DNA of 64,000 nt. It comes from Parapedobacter deserti (GTDB lineage: Bacteria; Bacteroidota; Bacteroidia; Sphingobacteriales; Sphingobacteriaceae). This document shows positions 62,087 through 64,000 of the stretch, piece by piece. Position numbers and translations under genes: made by a program. The stretch covers positions 124,001-188,000 of the forward strand of contig NZ_JBHRTA010000004.1 in the NCBI RefSeq assembly GCF_042646065.1, given 5' to 3'. How positions within the stretch are numbered: position 1 is the stretch's first letter; each line of letters opens with the position of its first letter. Below the pieces are notes generated by a model. The model was not told the DNA's origin. It ran no database searches and saw only the letters and a list, made by a program, of their open reading frames with translations.

Positions 62087-63103
62087 TTGACAAAGAAACA
62101 ACGCATCGAAGCCTTCATCCGATTGGGTGAATACCTACTATCTGACAAGCAATGCCTGTTACAGGCTGTTGACGCAGCCTATCAGCACAACGCCTGGTTT
62201 ACGCCCGCTAATGTCCATAAAGCGCTGCATGCCGCGGCGCTAAACCTAACGGAAGACAAACTGCACAGCTGGTTGGCACCCTATCCGTTTGATGGGGATT
62301 GCGACAAAACGGCTGGGTTGGTCTTAGCCGGAAATATACCGCTCGTTGGATTCCATGATATCCTGTGCGTGCTTTGCGCAGGCTTTAAGCTTCAGGTGAA
62401 GCCCTCGGCGGACGACCCGGTGCTAACCACTCACCTATTGAGCAAACTGCAAGAGGTCGAACCTCGTTTTACGCCAAGAATCGCAATCGCCGAACGGCTG
62501 CAGAATTTCGATCTGGTTATTGCTACGGGCAGCGACAACAGCGCCCGGTATTTTTCTTATTATTTCGGTAGAAAGCCACATATTATCCGGAAAAATAGGA
62601 ACAGCGTGGCTGTGCTGACCGGCAAAGAAACCTCAAGCCAACTCATGCAGTTGGGCAGCGATATATTTGATTATTACGGACTCGGCTGCCGCAGCGTCTC
62701 CAAATTGTTTGTTCCGGAGGGTTACGACATCAAAACGATCCTCGATGGGATAGCTCCATTTTCCGACGTAATCAATCATCACAAGTACGCTAACAACTAC
62801 GACTACAATAAATCCATTTACCTCATTAACCGGGAATCTCATTATGACAACGGCTTTCTTTTGGTAAAGCCGGACGACCGAATGGCGTCGCCACTGGCGG
62901 TACTTTACCTCGAAGAATACACCAACACTGATACACTTGCCGAACGGTTGCGCACATTGGCCCCACAATTGCAATGCGTGGTGAGCATCGAAAACCTTGG
63001 GGTACCGACCCCGGTGGTTGCGCCTGGCCAAAGCCAACTGCCCGCCTTAGCCGATTATGCCGACGGCGTGAATACGCTAGATTTTTTGGCTGCACACCGA
63101 TGA
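62087..63103 (+). CDS. Acyl-CoA reductase (LuxC-like)
   Basis: The protein has 338 aa with a TTG start at 62087 (TTG ACA AAG); ATT one codon earlier is an alternative since no ATG fits. The LuxC/aldehyde dehydrogenase-like fold shows GLVLAGNIPLVGFHDILCVLCAGF, VIATGSDNSARYFSYYF and GLGCRSVSKLFVPEGYD, with the active-site Cys in GCRSVS. It reduces acyl-CoA to aldehyde. The Bacteroidota family is usually next to the ferredoxin, as here. The two genes are divergent, not co-transcribed. Confidence 0.9.
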   Translation: MTKKQRIEAFIRLGEYLLSDKQCLLQAVDAAYQHNAWFTPANVHKALHAAALNLTEDKLHSWLAPYPFDGDCDKTAGLVLAGNIPLVGFHDILCVLCAGFKLQVKPSADDPVLTTHLLSKLQEVEPRFTPRIAIAERLQNFDLVIATGSDNSARYFSYYFGRKPHIIRKNRNSVAVLTGKETSSQLMQLGSDIFDYYGLGCRSVSKLFVPEGYDIKTILDGIAPFSDVINHHKYANNYDYNKSIYLINRESHYDNGFLLVKPDDRMASPLAVLYLEEYTNTDTLAERLRTLAPQLQCVVSIENLGVPTPVVAPGQSQLPALADYADGVNTLDFLAAHR

Positions 63104-63145
63104 GCTCTTTATCTTTCAGCCAATTAATGTTAACTTTGTCCCATC

Positions 63146-63349
63146 ATGTATGTCATTAAGGTCAAAGGCGTAGCTAAAATACCGGATTATGTCCAGTTAC
63201 GCGACGACTCCTTCACATTGCTTGCCTACTTCAGGGTGGACCGGCCGGACAAATCGCTTGATAAACTTGGATTGGCCGATAAAGCTGCATACATCATGGA
63301 AGTTGTTAAGGAAATGCCTTTTGGACAAATTACGAAATTAGAATTATAG
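63146..63349 (+). CDS. Conserved small protein upstream of ftsE, 67 aa
   Basis: It has the sequence MYVIKVKGVAKIPDYVQLRD, then SFTLLAYFRVDRPD and LGLADKAAYIMEVVKEMPFG. It lies 3 nt before ftsE in the same direction, which supports the gene. It looks like a small beta-rich domain. Function is unknown; the position suggests a link with cell division. Confidence 0.75.
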   Translation: MYVIKVKGVAKIPDYVQLRDDSFTLLAYFRVDRPDKSLDKLGLADKAAYIMEVVKEMPFGQITKLEL

Positions 63350-63352
63350 CTT

Positions 63353-64000
63353 ATGATAGGCGATACGGTAATTACACTCAAAAATGTTGACATCTACCAG
63401 CCGAAGCACTTGGTGCTTTCCAACGTGAACCTGAAAATCGACAAAGGCGAGTTTGTATTCCTTATCGGCCAGACGGGAAGCGGCAAAAGCAGTCTCCTTA
63501 AAATTATCTATGGCGACCTTCATATCGCCAGCGGTGAAGGTATGGTGGCCGGTTTCGATCTCAAAAAACTCAGCGAGCGTGAGGTTCCTTTCCTTCGCCG
63601 GAAACTAGGCATTGTCTTTCAAGACTTCCACCTCCTCACCGACCGCACCGTAGAAAAAAACCTTGAGTTTGCACTACGGGCCACCGGATGGAAAGATAAA
63701 GCCCTCATTAATAATAGAATGCTTGATGTATTGGAAAAAGTAGGGCTTCGCTCCAAACTGAAAAAAATGCCGCATGAGCTATCAGGTGGTGAGCAGCAAC
63801 GGGTGGTCATTGCCCGGGCTTTGCTAAACAATCCCGAAATCATTCTCGCCGATGAGCCCACGGGCAATCTTGACCCTGAGACGTCCGAGGAAATTGTGTT
63901 GCTGCTGAAAGAAATCAGCCGGTCGGGGACGGCCATTTTGATGGCCACCCACGATTATCAAATTATTCGCAATATGCCGTCCCGCATAGTCAAAACTGCT
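63353..64000 (+). CDS. ftsE: Cell division ATP-binding protein FtsE, cut by the window end
   Basis: The first 216 codons are present (MIGDTVITLKNVDIYQ). Walker A is IGQTGSGKSSLL, the Q-loop is FQDFHLLTDRTVEKNL, the signature is LSGGEQQRVVIARALL and Walker B is IILADEPTGNLDP with H-loop ATHDYQ. This pattern matches FtsE, which drives septal peptidoglycan hydrolysis with the FtsX permease. The gene continues beyond the window. Confidence 0.93.
   Translation, partial: MIGDTVITLKNVDIYQPKHLVLSNVNLKIDKGEFVFLIGQTGSGKSSLLKIIYGDLHIASGEGMVAGFDLKKLSEREVPFLRRKLGIVFQDFHLLTDRTVEKNLEFALRATGWKDKALINNRMLDVLEKVGLRSKLKKMPHELSGGEQQRVVIARALLNNPEIILADEPTGNLDPETSEEIVLLLKEISRSGTAILMATHDYQIIRNMPSRIVKTA

Noticed and set aside
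1..64000. CRISPR arrays, rRNA genes, transposase-bearing insertion sequences
   Set aside because: I saw no regularly spaced repeats, no rRNA-like stretches and no transposase genes. The only mobility genes are those of the tRNA-Lys element and the mob debris.

Overview
The window reads as chromosomal DNA of a Bacteroidota bacterium, most likely a Sphingobacteriaceae member (Parapedobacter/Pedobacter/Sphingobacterium-like). The grounds are the repeated use of the Bacteroidota promoter -7 element TAnnTTTG, the rarity of Shine-Dalgarno sequences, family-typical proteins (DUF4199, DUF2851, FecR with its sigma factor, IntDOT-like integrase) and the protein sequences of the housekeeping genes. This placement comes from reading the sequence, not from a database search.

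Layout. (1) 1-34138 is an ordinary chromosome: nusA (only 7 codons) and rimP; an XRE/S24 repressor divergent from a GIY-YIG protein; a peptidase/TolB/beta-barrel outer-membrane fusion; PBP1A; a CDF metal exporter; purL; aspartate aminotransferase; a MacB-like permease; queA and ispD; a minus-strand operon holding a catalytically degenerate dihydroorotase homologue, DUF4199 and a glycosyltransferase; a NEW3/ABC-2 transporter operon with ubiX; a strong candidate small RNA at 26100-26170; an ankyrin protein; PspC/DUF2851; ribD co-transcribed with an ABC pair; prmC; and a YtcJ-like amidohydrolase. (2) 34139-34211 is tRNA-Lys(UUU). Its 3' end is duplicated as a 20-bp direct repeat at 49789-49808, and the two copies bracket a 15.6-kb integrative mobilizable element. 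The element carries a tyrosine integrase, an excisionase-like HTH protein, a MobA-type relaxase with a MobC-like partner, a candidate oriT, an iteron-like repeat array next to an unknown 268-aa gene, and a frameshifted AlbA-type ATPase. Its cargo is an ECF sigma factor, FecR, a TonB-dependent receptor, a lipoprotein, several small proteins and a membrane LuxR regulator. No conjugation (T4SS) genes are visible, so transfer would need a helper. (3) 49840-55940 is a second, AT-rich acquired stretch that starts with mobilization-gene debris. It holds a Crp/Fnr regulator with a palindromic operator in front of an SDR gene, a decayed HMA-like pseudogene, an isoprenylcysteine-methyltransferase-like membrane protein, an unusual HMA+AraC fusion regulator, a copper P1B-ATPase and a CopZ-like chaperone. 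(4) 56001-64000 returns to ordinary chromosome: sugar-phosphate isomerase and Gfo/Idh/MocA oxidoreductase with export signals, NdpA-like protein, histone-deacetylase-family protein, YceH, universal stress protein, ferredoxin, acyl-CoA reductase, a small conserved protein and the first 216 codons of ftsE.

How parts work together. The element cargo looks like one trans-envelope signalling unit in which receptor occupancy is passed through FecR to the sigma factor. The copper block looks like a sensor, pump and chaperone set. Several chromosomal genes (aspC, prmC, usp) have a promoter -7 element 5-8 bp before the ATG, which predicts leaderless mRNAs.
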